Positions 43,531-52,660 of a DNA stretch of 64,000 bases are shown in pieces. The notes below the pieces were generated by a model. The model saw only the letters and a list, made by a program, of their open reading frames with translations, made no database searches and was not told the DNA's origin. Numbering within the stretch: the stretch's first letter is position 1; the number at the start of each line of letters is the position of its first letter. Position numbers and translations under genes: made by a program. The DNA is from Anaerolineaceae bacterium UBA4775 (GTDB taxonomy: Bacteria > Chloroflexota > Anaerolineae > Anaerolineales > Anaerolineaceae), in the NCBI GenBank assembly GCA_002403205.1, contig DHHJ01000033.1:6546-70545 (forward strand), given 5' to 3'.

Positions 43531-43824
43531 ATGACTGAACAGACCGTTCATCCAGAACATACACCACGCGACCCGAAATTAAGGGACTTGCCCTTTGGGG
43601 TAAAAACTTTTCCGCGTTGGGTGTTGCTGGTTTTAATTCGAGCATACCAGTTGATCGTGTCGCCAGCGCTCCCTGCAGACACATGCCGCTTTTATCCCAC
43701 CTGTTCCCATTATGGATACCAGGCGATATTCAAGCATGGTGCCCTTAAAGGGAGCTGGTTGGCTATCAAGCGGGTTGCCCGGTGCAATCCATTTAACCCG
43801 GGTGGATTTGACCCGGTACCCTAA
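43531..43824 (+). CDS. yidD: Membrane protein insertion efficiency factor YidD
   Basis: Protein of 97 aa with the YidD block LIRAYQLIVSPALPADTCRFYPTCSHYGYQAI, then KGSWLAIKRVARCNPFNPGGFDPVP. It is predicted to associate with the inner membrane through an amphipathic helix and assist YidC-dependent insertion. The N-terminal 30 residues are an extra polar extension. Five nt after rnpA; the final stop TAA overlaps the next ATG region (TAATG). Confidence 0.95.
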   Translation: MTEQTVHPEHTPRDPKLRDLPFGVKTFPRWVLLVLIRAYQLIVSPALPADTCRFYPTCSHYGYQAIFKHGALKGSWLAIKRVARCNPFNPGGFDPVP

Positions 43825-43847
43825 TGAGTCATAAAAGAGTGAACCGA

Positions 43848-44906
43848 ATGAAAAAACCTCACATGATATTGATTGGGACATTGGTCGGATTGACCTTGAT
43901 CCTAACCGCTTGTGCGCCTGGGCCAAGGGTGGTCGGCACACCGGGCATTACCATTTCCACCGATATGGTTTTTGTTGCCTACGGAAATTTTATTTTTGGG
44001 ATGCAAGCTGAAACTGGGAATGTGGTTTGGAATTATCCCCAAGATTCAAATAACCAAATACTTTTCTATTCCGAACCTTATGTGTCTGGCGAGTATGTTT
44101 ACGTCGGTGATGTGGCAAATAATTTTTACAAGATCAACAAGCAGACCGGGTCCCCGGTGTGGACCTTTTCCGAGGCTAACGGGTATTTCATCGGTCAAGC
44201 CAACGAAGCGGATGGTGTAGTCTATGTGCCCTCCAATGATGGCAACCTCTATGCGCTCAATGACGCAGGCAACCTGCTGTGGGTATTCGAGACGGACCAC
44301 TTCCTTTGGTCGCAACCCCAGGTTGCCGAAGGCGTGATCTACCAGGGATCGATGGACAGTTTTGTATATGCCATCTCAGCCGACGGAAATGAGATCTGGT
44401 CAACTGAGATGTCAGGTGCAGTGGTAGGTTCACCCGTCTTGAGTGAGGATGGCAGCCGTTTGTATGTTGGCTCCATTGGCGGTGAAATGGTTGCCTTGAG
44501 CACCTCTGATGGCGCCGTGATTTGGCGCTTTGATGCTGGCGATAGCATTTGGGGACGGGCTGGGCTGGCGGATGGAAAGCTATATTTTGCAGACTCGGGC
44601 GGCGATCTGCACGCACTTGATCCCAACAACGGCGATCTAGTATGGCAGCAGAGCGTTCAAGGTTCGGTCATCGGTGGGATCAGTGTACTGCCGGATGGCA
44701 TTGCCCTGGCAACGGAAGAAGGCCTGGTAAAGACCCTGACGTTTGACGGCAACCCCCTGTGGGAAGCCGGATTATCGGGCAATGTTTTTCAGGCACCAGC
44801 GGTCAGCGATCAATATGTGATCGTTGGCACCATCGAGGGTGACAACCTGGTTTATGCTTACAATCTGGCCGGAACACAAATCTGGTCAGCTACCCCTGAG
44901 AAATAA
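43848..44906 (+). CDS. PQQ-type beta-propeller lipoprotein (BamB-like)
   Basis: Protein of 352 aa from the ATG at 43848 (43824 is an alternative). It has a lipoprotein signal with TAC (C22), then about seven repeats of the type VYxGSxDGxVYALxxxxGxxxW (for example VYVPSNDGNLYALNDAGNLLWVF, LYVGSIGGEMVALSTSDGAVIWRF, LYFADSGGDLHALDPNNGDLVW), forming a PQQ/WD-like beta-propeller. BamB has this fold but works in outer-membrane assembly, which a monoderm would not need. Its place between yidD and yidC suggests a role near membrane-protein insertion or quality control (inference). Confidence 0.85.
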   Translation: MKKPHMILIGTLVGLTLILTACAPGPRVVGTPGITISTDMVFVAYGNFIFGMQAETGNVVWNYPQDSNNQILFYSEPYVSGEYVYVGDVANNFYKINKQTGSPVWTFSEANGYFIGQANEADGVVYVPSNDGNLYALNDAGNLLWVFETDHFLWSQPQVAEGVIYQGSMDSFVYAISADGNEIWSTEMSGAVVGSPVLSEDGSRLYVGSIGGEMVALSTSDGAVIWRFDAGDSIWGRAGLADGKLYFADSGGDLHALDPNNGDLVWQQSVQGSVIGGISVLPDGIALATEEGLVKTLTFDGNPLWEAGLSGNVFQAPAVSDQYVIVGTIEGDNLVYAYNLAGTQIWSATPEK

Positions 44907-44917
44907 AGGAAAGACCT

Positions 44918-45832
44918 ATGTGGCAAACGATCGTAATTCAACCTTTCGTTAATGTATTATTGCTGATCAACTCCTTGATTAACAATTTTGGTGTTTCGAT
45001 TATCCTCTTCACGCTCCTGATCAGATTATTGACCCATCCTTTAACGGTACAGCAATTTAAAGCAACTCAGGGCATGCAGAAACTACAAAGCGACCCCCGT
45101 TACAAGAAAATTCAGGAAAAATATAAAAACGATAGAGAACGCCTTTCGCAGGAGCAAATGAAGCTCTACAAAGAGCTGGGGATCAACCCCTTGGGCTCGT
45201 GTCTACCGACACTGATTCAATTCCCGCTCATTTTAGGCTTATATCAAAGTGTTGTACGGGCGATGGCAGCGTCCCCGTTTGAACTTTTCAGGCTTGAGCA
45301 AACCATTTATTCTGGGTTTATCAACCCCGCCAATGTGCTCCCGCTTCAAAACAGCTTTTTGTGGATGGATTTAGGCCAGCCGGAGAGCCTCACCATTTTT
45401 GGGATTGGGATCCCGGTATTGGCCATTTTGGTGGTGATCACCACCTACCTGCAGTCAAAACTGATCGAACCACCATCATCCGGCGGGAATGATCAAGCCG
45501 CTATGATGACCAAATCGATGAGCATCTATATGCCGGTGTTGATGGGTTTTATGGCCTATTCACTGGCTTCTGGGTTGGCTTTGTACTTCTTGGCGAGCAA
45601 CCTGATCGGCATTGCCCAATATGCTATCTTGGGAAGGGCAAACTGGTCTAACGTGCTGCCTTTCCTGAAGAACAAGCAAGTAGATAACCCGCAGGATAAG
45701 AAACCAGCCAAGGTTATCGATGCTGTGGCTGAAGAGGTGCCGGAACCTGATAAATATGACTCCGAAGAGCTGAATTCCAATAAACGAATGACCATGCCGA
45801 GGAAACAGCGCTACCAACGGAAGAAGCGTTAA
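44918..45832 (+). CDS. yidC: Membrane protein insertase YidC/Oxa1 family
   Basis: Protein of 304 aa. TM1 starts near residue 20 (FGVSIILFTLLIRLLTHPLTV) and includes the hydrophilic-groove arginine. It is followed by the coiled-coil cytoplasmic loop (KYKNDRERLSQEQMKLYKELGINPLGSCLPTLIQFPLILGLY) and later TMs (YMPVLMGFMAYSLASGLALYFLASNLI). The C-terminal tail is long, Lys/Glu-rich and ends in basic residues (MTMPRKQRYQRKKR), as in tails that contact ribosomes. There is no large periplasmic domain, as in Gram-positive YidC. AAAGGAAAG precedes the ATG. Confidence 0.95.
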   Translation: MWQTIVIQPFVNVLLLINSLINNFGVSIILFTLLIRLLTHPLTVQQFKATQGMQKLQSDPRYKKIQEKYKNDRERLSQEQMKLYKELGINPLGSCLPTLIQFPLILGLYQSVVRAMAASPFELFRLEQTIYSGFINPANVLPLQNSFLWMDLGQPESLTIFGIGIPVLAILVVITTYLQSKLIEPPSSGGNDQAAMMTKSMSIYMPVLMGFMAYSLASGLALYFLASNLIGIAQYAILGRANWSNVLPFLKNKQVDNPQDKKPAKVIDAVAEEVPEPDKYDSEELNSNKRMTMPRKQRYQRKKR

Positions 45833-45884
45833 CCGGAGCAGGTTTTGACTGAACCCGTTCACATGCATGATGGGAGAAGATTGT

Positions 45885-46634
45885 ATGTCTGAAGAACGAA
45901 CGAAACTGGAAATCATTGCACCTTCAGTGGAAGAAGCGATTGAACAAGGATTGCTAGAACTTGGATTGACAGAAGCCGATATCGACGTTGAGATACTGGA
46001 TGAGGGGAAAAAGGGCTTATTGGGTCTCGGTTCACGCCAGGCCCGCGTTGCATTGAAGATCAAGCCCGCATCCGGAGAGGTGAGACCGCCGAACAGGCAG
46101 ACCACTTTCGAAGAAAAATCACAGCTTCAGGATGCTGCTGAGGCCATCCGTGAGACCCAGGAGGAACCTGAAGAAGTCAGTGTTGCCAGGGAGACGATCA
46201 ATATCATCCTAGAAAAAATGAGGGTAAATGCACAGGTGTCTGTGCGCCTGGGTGAGAGTGATGCCAACCGGGTTCAGCCTGTATTGATCGATATTGAAGG
46301 CAATGACCTCAGCTTTCTGATCGGAAGAAAAGCGGAAACGATCAATGCGCTGCAATTCATCACCAGCCTGATCGTGGGGCGTGAATTGGGCCGCTGGGTA
46401 CCTCTGCAAATCGATGTTCAACAGTATCGAAAGCGCCGTGAGGACGAGTTGCGCAAACTTGCCCGACGCATTGCTGACCAGGTCACCAGCACGGGCCGTA
46501 AACAAGCCCTGGAGCCGATGCCGCCTAACGAACGCCGGATCGTTCACCTCGAACTGCGAGACCACCCCGATGTGGAAACAGAGAGCGAAGGCGAAGATCC
46601 GAAGCGGAAAGTAGTTGTTCGACCTAAAAAATAA
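45885..46634 (+). CDS. jag: RNA-binding protein Jag/KhpB (Jag-N, KH, R3H)
   Basis: Protein of 249 aa from 45885 (GGGAG 9 nt upstream; an in-frame ATG lies at 45867). Jag-N domain: KLEIIAPSVEEAIEQGLLEL and the KKGLLGLGSRQARV signature. The KH domain carries the FLIGRKAETINALQFI loop (GxxG-like), and the R3H domain has PMPPNERRIVHLEL. KhpB forms RNA-binding complexes with KhpA and influences cell division and elongation in streptococci. Last gene of the yidC cluster; a terminator follows. Confidence 0.93.
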   Translation: MSEERTKLEIIAPSVEEAIEQGLLELGLTEADIDVEILDEGKKGLLGLGSRQARVALKIKPASGEVRPPNRQTTFEEKSQLQDAAEAIRETQEEPEEVSVARETINIILEKMRVNAQVSVRLGESDANRVQPVLIDIEGNDLSFLIGRKAETINALQFITSLIVGRELGRWVPLQIDVQQYRKRREDELRKLARRIADQVTSTGRKQALEPMPPNERRIVHLELRDHPDVETESEGEDPKRKVVVRPKK

Positions 46635-46658
46635 CCCTTTGCCAAACAGGAAAATGAT

Positions 46659-46713
46659 ACCGTAAGGCCTTTATGCGTTTTACTGTGCGCAGATCAAGCC
46701 TTACGGTTTTTTA
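46659..46713 (+). terminator. Terminator of the rpmH-jag cluster
   Basis: ACCGTAAGGC and GCCTTACGGT pair and are followed by six T. The 28-nt interval between them holds a smaller TGCG/CGCA hairpin. Confidence 0.8.
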
Positions 46714-46743
46714 TCTGCGGTAGAATTAACTATGGAGGCAGAT

Positions 46744-48054
46744 ATGCGAGCAGTTGAGATCATTGAAAAAAAGCGGGACGGGCTCGAACTCACCCAGCCT
46801 GAGATCGAGTTTTTCGTCCAGGGCTACGCTCTTGGGGATATCCCGGATTACCAGGCATCAGCATGGGCGATGGCAGTATTGCTGAACGGGATGAGCGCAG
46901 AGGAGACGACTTTCCTGACCCTGGCCATGGCAGACAGCGGCGAGAAACTGGACCTGAGCGGTGTGGTCGATATTGCCGTTGATAAGCACTCATCGGGCGG
47001 GGTGGGTGATAAGACCTCTATCGCCGTGGTGCCCCTGGTGCGCGCTTGCGGTCTACCTGTCGGGAAGATGTCTGGCCGCGGCTTGGGCTTCAGCGGCGGG
47101 ACTTTGGATAAGCTGGAATCTATTCCCGGTTTTAGGACTGACCTGACCAAAGATGAATTCCTCAGCCAGCTGGGGTCGCTGGGTATGGTGCTCTCAGGCC
47201 AGAGTGTTGATCTGGCCCCCGCTGACGGTAAACTGTACGCCTTGCGCGATGTGACCGGCACGGTGCAATCCATCCCCCTGATTGCCTCTTCGATCATGAG
47301 CAAGAAGATCGCAGCAGGTGCGCAAGCGATCCTCCTTGATGTTAAAACCGGTAATGGCGCCTTTATGACCACTTTGGAAGAGGCGCGGAAACTGGCTTCG
47401 TTAATGGTCTCGATTGGGGCCTTGAGCGGTCGAAGTGTGACCGCCATCCTTTCGGATATGAATCAACCCCTGGGCGAGGCCGTTGGGAATGCCCTGGAGA
47501 TGAAGGAAGCCATTCACACCTTAATGGGTAGAGGTCCAGCCGACTTTGTGGAGCATTGTCTGGAAATTACCGGTCAGATGCTGGTATTGGGCCACCGGGC
47601 AGATACCATTGCCGAAGGCCGCAAAATGGCCGAAGGAGCGCTCGAAACTGGCAGTGGATTGGAATACTTGAAAAAACTGGTTGAAGCGCAGGGGGGAGAT
47701 GTTGCGGTGGTCGATCACCCAGACAGGCTGGCAGAAGCGCCAATTAAAGCGGTGATCGAAGCGCCGCAATCCGGCTATGTTCACGAAGTGAATGCCCGCC
47801 AGGTGGGAGAAACGGCGGTAGTGTTGGGTGCCGGTCGCTCGAAAAAGGGTGATGAGATCGACCCAGCTGTTGGCATATCCGTGATGGTCAAAGTCGGGGA
47901 TCGGGTTGAGGACGGCCAGCCGCTGTTTGTGGTGCATGCCCGAGAAGAATCAACCCTCTCGTATGCCCGGTCACGATTATCCGGAGCGACCAAGATTTTT
48001 GATAAAGCCTGTGAGCCGTTGCCGTTATTTTACGGCCTGGTCAACTCAGACTGA
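46744..48054 (+). CDS. pdp: Pyrimidine-nucleoside phosphorylase
   Basis: Protein of 436 aa. VDKHSSGGVGDKTS and KMSGRGLGFSGGTLDKLESIPGF are the phosphate- and nucleoside-binding blocks of the thymidine/pyrimidine phosphorylase family; DVKTGNGAFM and the C-terminal PYNP domain (GRSKKGDEIDPAVGI) follow. It splits uridine, thymidine and related nucleosides with phosphate to the base and (deoxy)ribose-1-phosphate. A start at 46744 (MRAVEIIEKKRDG) with GGAGG 5 nt upstream is better than 46732. A TAGAAT box at 46721-46726 may be the -10. Confidence 0.95.
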   Translation: MRAVEIIEKKRDGLELTQPEIEFFVQGYALGDIPDYQASAWAMAVLLNGMSAEETTFLTLAMADSGEKLDLSGVVDIAVDKHSSGGVGDKTSIAVVPLVRACGLPVGKMSGRGLGFSGGTLDKLESIPGFRTDLTKDEFLSQLGSLGMVLSGQSVDLAPADGKLYALRDVTGTVQSIPLIASSIMSKKIAAGAQAILLDVKTGNGAFMTTLEEARKLASLMVSIGALSGRSVTAILSDMNQPLGEAVGNALEMKEAIHTLMGRGPADFVEHCLEITGQMLVLGHRADTIAEGRKMAEGALETGSGLEYLKKLVEAQGGDVAVVDHPDRLAEAPIKAVIEAPQSGYVHEVNARQVGETAVVLGAGRSKKGDEIDPAVGISVMVKVGDRVEDGQPLFVVHAREESTLSYARSRLSGATKIFDKACEPLPLFYGLVNSD

Positions 48055-48453
48055 ATTGCAACAACCTTCACTAAAACTGATCTTTTACGGATGCGAAACC
48101 TGTTGAGCGCGGCTCAGCGCATGATGATTGTGCATTTAAATCCCAAAAAACCTGTTAGGCGCATTCTGATGCGTGACGGTCTGATTCTCGACTATGGGGG
48201 ATGACGATCACACCTGTTCAGACCTGCATGAGAGAGTGGCTCGGCCTTTACACCAGGTGGCAAGTGTGGTGTGGGTGAGCGAGCAAAGCGGAAATTAATC
48301 GGCAATCCGTCATGACTTTATTGGTGAGGGGGTTTAGGAAATTTTTACCTAATCTCATATTTTTGAGATTAAATTCCTTGTTTTCAAAGCGAGAGTTTTA
48401 TTATATAATATTAATGTATAGGTTAGTTGTGTCACTCAGGAGGCGTGAAACAG
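48055..48453 (+). promoter_or_regulatory. Gap with promoter and paired inverted repeats upstream of the HTH-ferredoxin gene
   Basis: No coding frame is credible in this 399-bp gap. Near its end are TTTTCA (48381-48386), 17 nt, and TATAAT (48404-48409). Upstream are two palindromes: TTAGG-N9-CCTAA (48334-48352) and AATCTCA-N6-TGAGATT (48351-48370). They overlap and lie just before the -35, a common operator position. The bound protein is unknown; the downstream HTH protein is a candidate. Confidence 0.5.
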
Positions 48454-49512
48454 ATGAACTCAGCTTACTATGCATTGGCAAAACACCTTGATTCCTATCC
48501 ACATGGCTTCCCTGCAACCAAGAGCGGCATCGAATTAAAGCTCTTGGCCTATTTATTCACGCCCGAAGAAGCGCAATTGGCTTTGAGCATGAACCTGCAA
48601 TATCGACCCCTGACAGAAATTTCTATTAGGTCAGGCATTTCCCGCCATGCGTGCCAAACCCTGGTCTTGAACATGGCGAAGAAGGGGCTGGTCAACCTGC
48701 GGAGCGGACCGGATGGACCAGAACTCAGCTTGCCGCCCTTTATTGTGGGGTTTTATGAAAACCAGGTCTTAACCATGGACGAGACCTTTGCACAACTATT
48801 TGAGCAATATTACCAGGAAGCATTGTATGAAATCACTGCTGAACAGCCTCAATTCCACCGGATCGTGCCGGTTAACGTTTCTATAAATTCCGGTGTGGAG
48901 ATTTTGCCAGAGGAGAATGTTGCATCATTGCTATCACAGAAACAGGCTTGGGCGGTATTGGATTGCATATGCCGCAAGCAACAAGCGCTGATCGGTCAGG
49001 GCTGCGATCATCCTGTGCGGGTATGCTTGGCCATGAGCGATACGCCCGGCATTTTTGAGGGGATTCCCGATATGGAAGCTTTAGACCTGGATGGGGCCCT
49101 TCAGGTGCTTGATCAGGCCGCTAAAAGTGGGCTGGTTCACACGGTATCGAACCAAAAAAGAGATATCGGCTATATTTGCAGCTGCTGCACTTGCAGTTGT
49201 GGATTGCTGAGGGGCATCGCTGATGCGCATATGGCCAATATTGTCGCCAAGTCGTCATATTTTGCTGTTGTTGATGAAAGTTTATGTGTCGGGTGCGAAG
49301 ATTGCGAGGCGTATTGCCAGTTCGATGCTATCAAGGTGGAGGAAACTGCCACCATTAATAAGAATTCCTGTGTAGGCTGTGGGGTGTGCGTGCGGATTTG
49401 TCCTGAAGGAGCGATCACATTAATGAAAAGACCTGCCAAAGAGGTCAAACAGATACCAGAAAGTGTGGACGAGTGGTTGGTTTTACGCCGACAGGCGCGC
49501 AAGAAGGCATGA
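48454..49512 (+). CDS. Winged-helix + double 4Fe-4S ferredoxin protein
   Basis: Protein of 352 aa. The N-terminal part (about 25-95: LAYLFTPEEAQLAL, LTEISIRSGISRHACQTLVLNMAKKGLVNLR) reads as a winged helix-turn-helix. A middle region has several cysteines (VLDCICRKQQALIGQGC, YICSCCTCSCGLLRG). The C-terminus has two 4Fe-4S motifs, CVGCEDCEAYCQFDAI and CVGCGVCVRICPEGAI. The combination suggests a redox- or Fe-S-responsive regulator or an electron-transfer protein with a DNA-binding-like module. AGGAGG lies 10 nt before the chosen ATG. Such proteins occur in strict anaerobes, but the function is not established. Confidence 0.75.
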   Translation: MNSAYYALAKHLDSYPHGFPATKSGIELKLLAYLFTPEEAQLALSMNLQYRPLTEISIRSGISRHACQTLVLNMAKKGLVNLRSGPDGPELSLPPFIVGFYENQVLTMDETFAQLFEQYYQEALYEITAEQPQFHRIVPVNVSINSGVEILPEENVASLLSQKQAWAVLDCICRKQQALIGQGCDHPVRVCLAMSDTPGIFEGIPDMEALDLDGALQVLDQAAKSGLVHTVSNQKRDIGYICSCCTCSCGLLRGIADAHMANIVAKSSYFAVVDESLCVGCEDCEAYCQFDAIKVEETATINKNSCVGCGVCVRICPEGAITLMKRPAKEVKQIPESVDEWLVLRRQARKKA

Positions 49513-49772
49513 TCTTGCTTTAGAAAGACCGCTACAAGGGTTTACGGCTGAATGCAAATCATCCCGAAACCAAAAAGAAGGTTAGTAGATCCAGACCAGA
49601 TGAATATTGGGGGAGTTGAGGGGTAAGGCTGTTGCTTGCGCAAACAGGGTTCTTATTGAGAACTCTGTTTTACTTTTTTGCTGGTTTTTTCCGGACTAAA
49701 TTGCAGCAAACGCTTCGGGTGAGGTTTGCTATCGAGTAGAATAAATATAAACTGTAAATCATTGGAGGAAGT

Positions 49773-51179
49773 ATGCAAAAAGCAAAGTTTGCCATGGTTG
49801 GCTTGGGCGTAATGGGTCAGAACCTGGCCTTGAATGTTGCCAACAAGGGATATCCTGTGGCAGTTTACAACCGCACAGAGGAAAAAACGAGAGAATTTCT
49901 CGCTGGGCCAGCCAAAGGAAAAGCCATTACAGGTGCATATAGCTACCCTGAACTGGCTGAAATGCTGGAGCAGCCCCGCAGGATCATGATGATGGTCAAG
50001 GCTGGGCCGGCGGTTGACGCTGTGATTGCGGATATCAAGCCGCACCTTGACCCCGGGGATATTCTCATCGATGGCGGCAACTCGTTATATGAGGACACCG
50101 AACGCCGCACTGCTGAATTGGAAGCGGAAGGTTTGCTGTTCATTGGCACCGGGATTTCCGGTGGTGAGGAAGGTGCTTTAAATGGCCCCAGCATTATGCC
50201 CGGGGGCAGCCGTGAAGGTTGGGAAGCCTTGCAGGGCATCTTGACTGCAGCTGCAGCCAAGGCCTGGGATGGTGAGCCTTGCGTGGATTACATGGGGCCG
50301 GGCGGTGCAGGCCATTACGTCAAAATGGTGCACAACGGGATTGAATATGCGATCATGCAGCTGATCGCCGAAGTGTATGATGTGCTCTCAAGAGGGTTGG
50401 GCATGGGGGCAGACGAATTGGGTGACCTGTTTGGGGCATGGAATGAAGGTGATCTCGCCTCTTACCTGATGGAAATCACCGCAGACATTTTCAAGAAACA
50501 GGATGAAGACACAGGCCGTCCTCTGGTTGACTTGATCCTTGATGAAGCCAAGCAAAAAGGTACCGGAAAATGGACCAGCCAGAACGCGTTTGATCTGGGG
50601 GCTGCAACTCACACCATCAACGCCGCCGTGACCAGCCGGATCATCTCAGGGATGAAGGAACAACGTCTTGCGGCCAGCGACCTGATCAATGGCCCGCAGC
50701 CGAATTTTTCTGGTGACCGTGAGACGCTGATCTCTGCTGCCCAGGAAGCCTTATATGCCAGTGTCATCATTGCATATGCACAAGGGTTTGATCTGATGCA
50801 AATCGCCTCCGGTGAATATCACTATGCCCTTGATATGAAGAAAATCGCCAAGATCTGGCGTGCAGGCTGTATCATCCGCGCAGATCTGCTGGAAGATATC
50901 ATGCGCGCCTTTGACCGTGATCAGGCATTGGCAAACTTGCTGCTGGACGAACATTTCCGGGAGGCAGTAGTCCCGCGACAGGGTGCCCTGCGGTATCTGT
51001 TGACCCATGCCATGGGGATGGGCATACCGGTGCTTAGTCTTAGCTCTGCCCTGGCATATTTTGACGCCTTCCGATCGGCTCGCCTGCCGGCTAATCTGAC
51101 CCAGGCCCAAAGGGATTATTTTGGGGCGCACACTTACCGGCGAGTGGATAAGGAGGGGTCTTTTCACACGGACTGGTAG
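49773..51179 (+). CDS. gnd: 6-phosphogluconate dehydrogenase (NADP+)
   Basis: Protein of 468 aa, full length. It has the coenzyme motif MVGLGVMGQNLALN with NRT after beta2 (favouring NADP), ISGGEEGALNGPSIMPGG, the catalytic PGGAGHYVKMVHNGIEYAIMQ and the GTGKWTSQNAFDLG block. It converts 6-phosphogluconate to ribulose-5-phosphate, CO2 and NADPH. AGGAAGT is a compact ribosome binding site; TAGAAT lies about 30 nt upstream. A terminator follows. Confidence 0.97.
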   Translation: MQKAKFAMVGLGVMGQNLALNVANKGYPVAVYNRTEEKTREFLAGPAKGKAITGAYSYPELAEMLEQPRRIMMMVKAGPAVDAVIADIKPHLDPGDILIDGGNSLYEDTERRTAELEAEGLLFIGTGISGGEEGALNGPSIMPGGSREGWEALQGILTAAAAKAWDGEPCVDYMGPGGAGHYVKMVHNGIEYAIMQLIAEVYDVLSRGLGMGADELGDLFGAWNEGDLASYLMEITADIFKKQDEDTGRPLVDLILDEAKQKGTGKWTSQNAFDLGAATHTINAAVTSRIISGMKEQRLAASDLINGPQPNFSGDRETLISAAQEALYASVIIAYAQGFDLMQIASGEYHYALDMKKIAKIWRAGCIIRADLLEDIMRAFDRDQALANLLLDEHFREAVVPRQGALRYLLTHAMGMGIPVLSLSSALAYFDAFRSARLPANLTQAQRDYFGAHTYRRVDKEGSFHTDW

Positions 51180-51212
51180 CTGGTACCTGCCCAGTGTTTG
51201 GACATTAGATTG

Positions 51213-51246
51213 ATCCCACAGAAGATCCCTTCTGTGGGGTTTTTTA
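51213..51246 (+). terminator. Terminator of gnd
   Basis: CCCACAGAAG, a short loop and CTTCTGTGGG with a run of T, about 35 nt after the gnd stop. Confidence 0.92.
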
Positions 51247-51407
51247 TACCAGGTAAAGCATGGTGAATTGTTTGCCATCCGGAAGCAATCAGGGGGCGGC
51301 CAAGATGTCTATAGGGGAAATTTATGCTTGCATTTTAAATCTTTGGGGTCATTAGGGGGCATGTTCGCAGGGGTAACCCAATCATTAATCTAAAAGGCCT
51401 TTGTGGC

Positions 51408-51442
51408 GTTAACAATTAACAATCGTTCATCAAAAGTTAATT
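51408..51442 (+). promoter_or_regulatory. Possible Pho box upstream of pstS
   Basis: In the gap between gnd and pstS, GTTCATC (51425) and GTTAATT (51436) are direct repeats 11 bp apart, preceded by GTTAACA (51408) and ATTAACA. An 11-bp spacing of such half-sites is typical of PhoB/PhoP binding. A TATCCT near 51474 could be the -10. Nothing else is recognisable in 51247-51525. Confidence 0.35.
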
Positions 51443-51525
51443 TGGGCTTGCTGTTTTGTTAAATCGCATCTGATATCCTTTATATGTCGGACAAATTCAA
51501 TGTTCATTCTCAAAAAGGAGAAAAA

Positions 51526-52593
51526 ATGCGTCGTAAATTGTTTGTTATACCAAGCCTCGTTATCATGATGTCCATGCTGTTTGCAGCGTGCGCACCGCAG
51601 TCGAACGTGGTCACAAATGAAGTGGAAAGTGATGTAGAAGTAGTGGTTGAAGAACCTGTGGTTGAAGAAGCTGAGGTTGAAGAAGCCGAGGTTGAACAAC
51701 CTGAAGTCGATGAAGCTCAGTCTGGTACCATGCTTCCTGAGGTCAACCCCCTGGAGCTCACGGGAAATGTCATCACCGCTGGCAGTTCCACGGTATTTCC
51801 ACTGGCTGAGCGCATGGCCGAGCGTTTTGAAGACGAAGGCTTTGTCGGCAATGTCACCATTGACAGCATTGGCTCTGGTGCCGGCTATGAGCGCTTCTGT
51901 GTAGCAGGAGAGACAGACATAGCCAACGCCAGCCGCCCGATCAAGGACGAGGAAATCGCCAGCTGTGAAGCAATTGGCCGCACACCGATTGAATTTCGAA
52001 TCGGCACTGATGCGCTGGCTGTGGTTGTCAGCCAGGAGAACGACTTCCTGACCGATGTGACCATGGAAGACCTTGCGATGATCTTCGGTGAAGGCTACGT
52101 GACCTGGGCTGACGTGAACCCCGAATGGCCGAACGAAACCATCCTCCGCTATATTCCTGGCACCGACAGCGGCACCTTCGATTTCTTTGTGGAAGAAGTC
52201 TTCGATAAGAACAACGAGCCGCACTTGCTGGCCAGCAATACGCAGTTGAGCGAAGATGACAACGTGCTGGTGCAGGGTATTCTCGGCAGCCCCTTTGCGG
52301 TCGGTTATTTTGGGTATGCTTACTATGCAGAAAATCGGGACACCTTGAGGATTTTAGCGATTGGTGGTGTTGAAGCAATCCAGGAAAACGTTGATAACAA
52401 TAACTACCCGCTTTCCCGTCCCTTGTTCATGTATTCTGATGCTCGCATCATGCAGCAAAAACCGCAGGTGGCCGGATACCTGAATTTTGTGCTGACTTAC
52501 GTGAATGAAGAAATAGTCGATGTGGGTTACTTCCCCGCAAATGAAGCAGCACTGAATAACGCCCGCCAGGCATGGCTGGATGCGATGAAATAA
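51526..52593 (+). CDS. pstS: Phosphate ABC transporter substrate-binding lipoprotein PstS
   Basis: Protein of 355 aa. It has a lipoprotein signal ending FAAC (C22), an acidic EV-rich linker of about 45 residues (VVEEPVVEEAEVEEAEVEQP) and then the PstS fold: ITAGSSTVFPLAERMAERF, DSIGSGAGYERFC, ETDIANASRPIKDEE, VTWADVNPEWPNE and PGTDSGTFDFFVE, with the Thr/Ser/Asp residues that bind phosphate. AAGGAG precedes the ATG at 51526; the in-frame start at 51484 would place a charged peptide before the signal. First gene of pstSCAB. Confidence 0.95.
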   Translation: MRRKLFVIPSLVIMMSMLFAACAPQSNVVTNEVESDVEVVVEEPVVEEAEVEEAEVEQPEVDEAQSGTMLPEVNPLELTGNVITAGSSTVFPLAERMAERFEDEGFVGNVTIDSIGSGAGYERFCVAGETDIANASRPIKDEEIASCEAIGRTPIEFRIGTDALAVVVSQENDFLTDVTMEDLAMIFGEGYVTWADVNPEWPNETILRYIPGTDSGTFDFFVEEVFDKNNEPHLLASNTQLSEDDNVLVQGILGSPFAVGYFGYAYYAENRDTLRILAIGGVEAIQENVDNNNYPLSRPLFMYSDARIMQQKPQVAGYLNFVLTYVNEEIVDVGYFPANEAALNNARQAWLDAMK

Positions 52594-52660
52594 CCTGGCA
52601 TTGGCCAAGACGAAGAAAATAACCGATTGAATAATTAAGCAAGATATACCCGGAATATAA

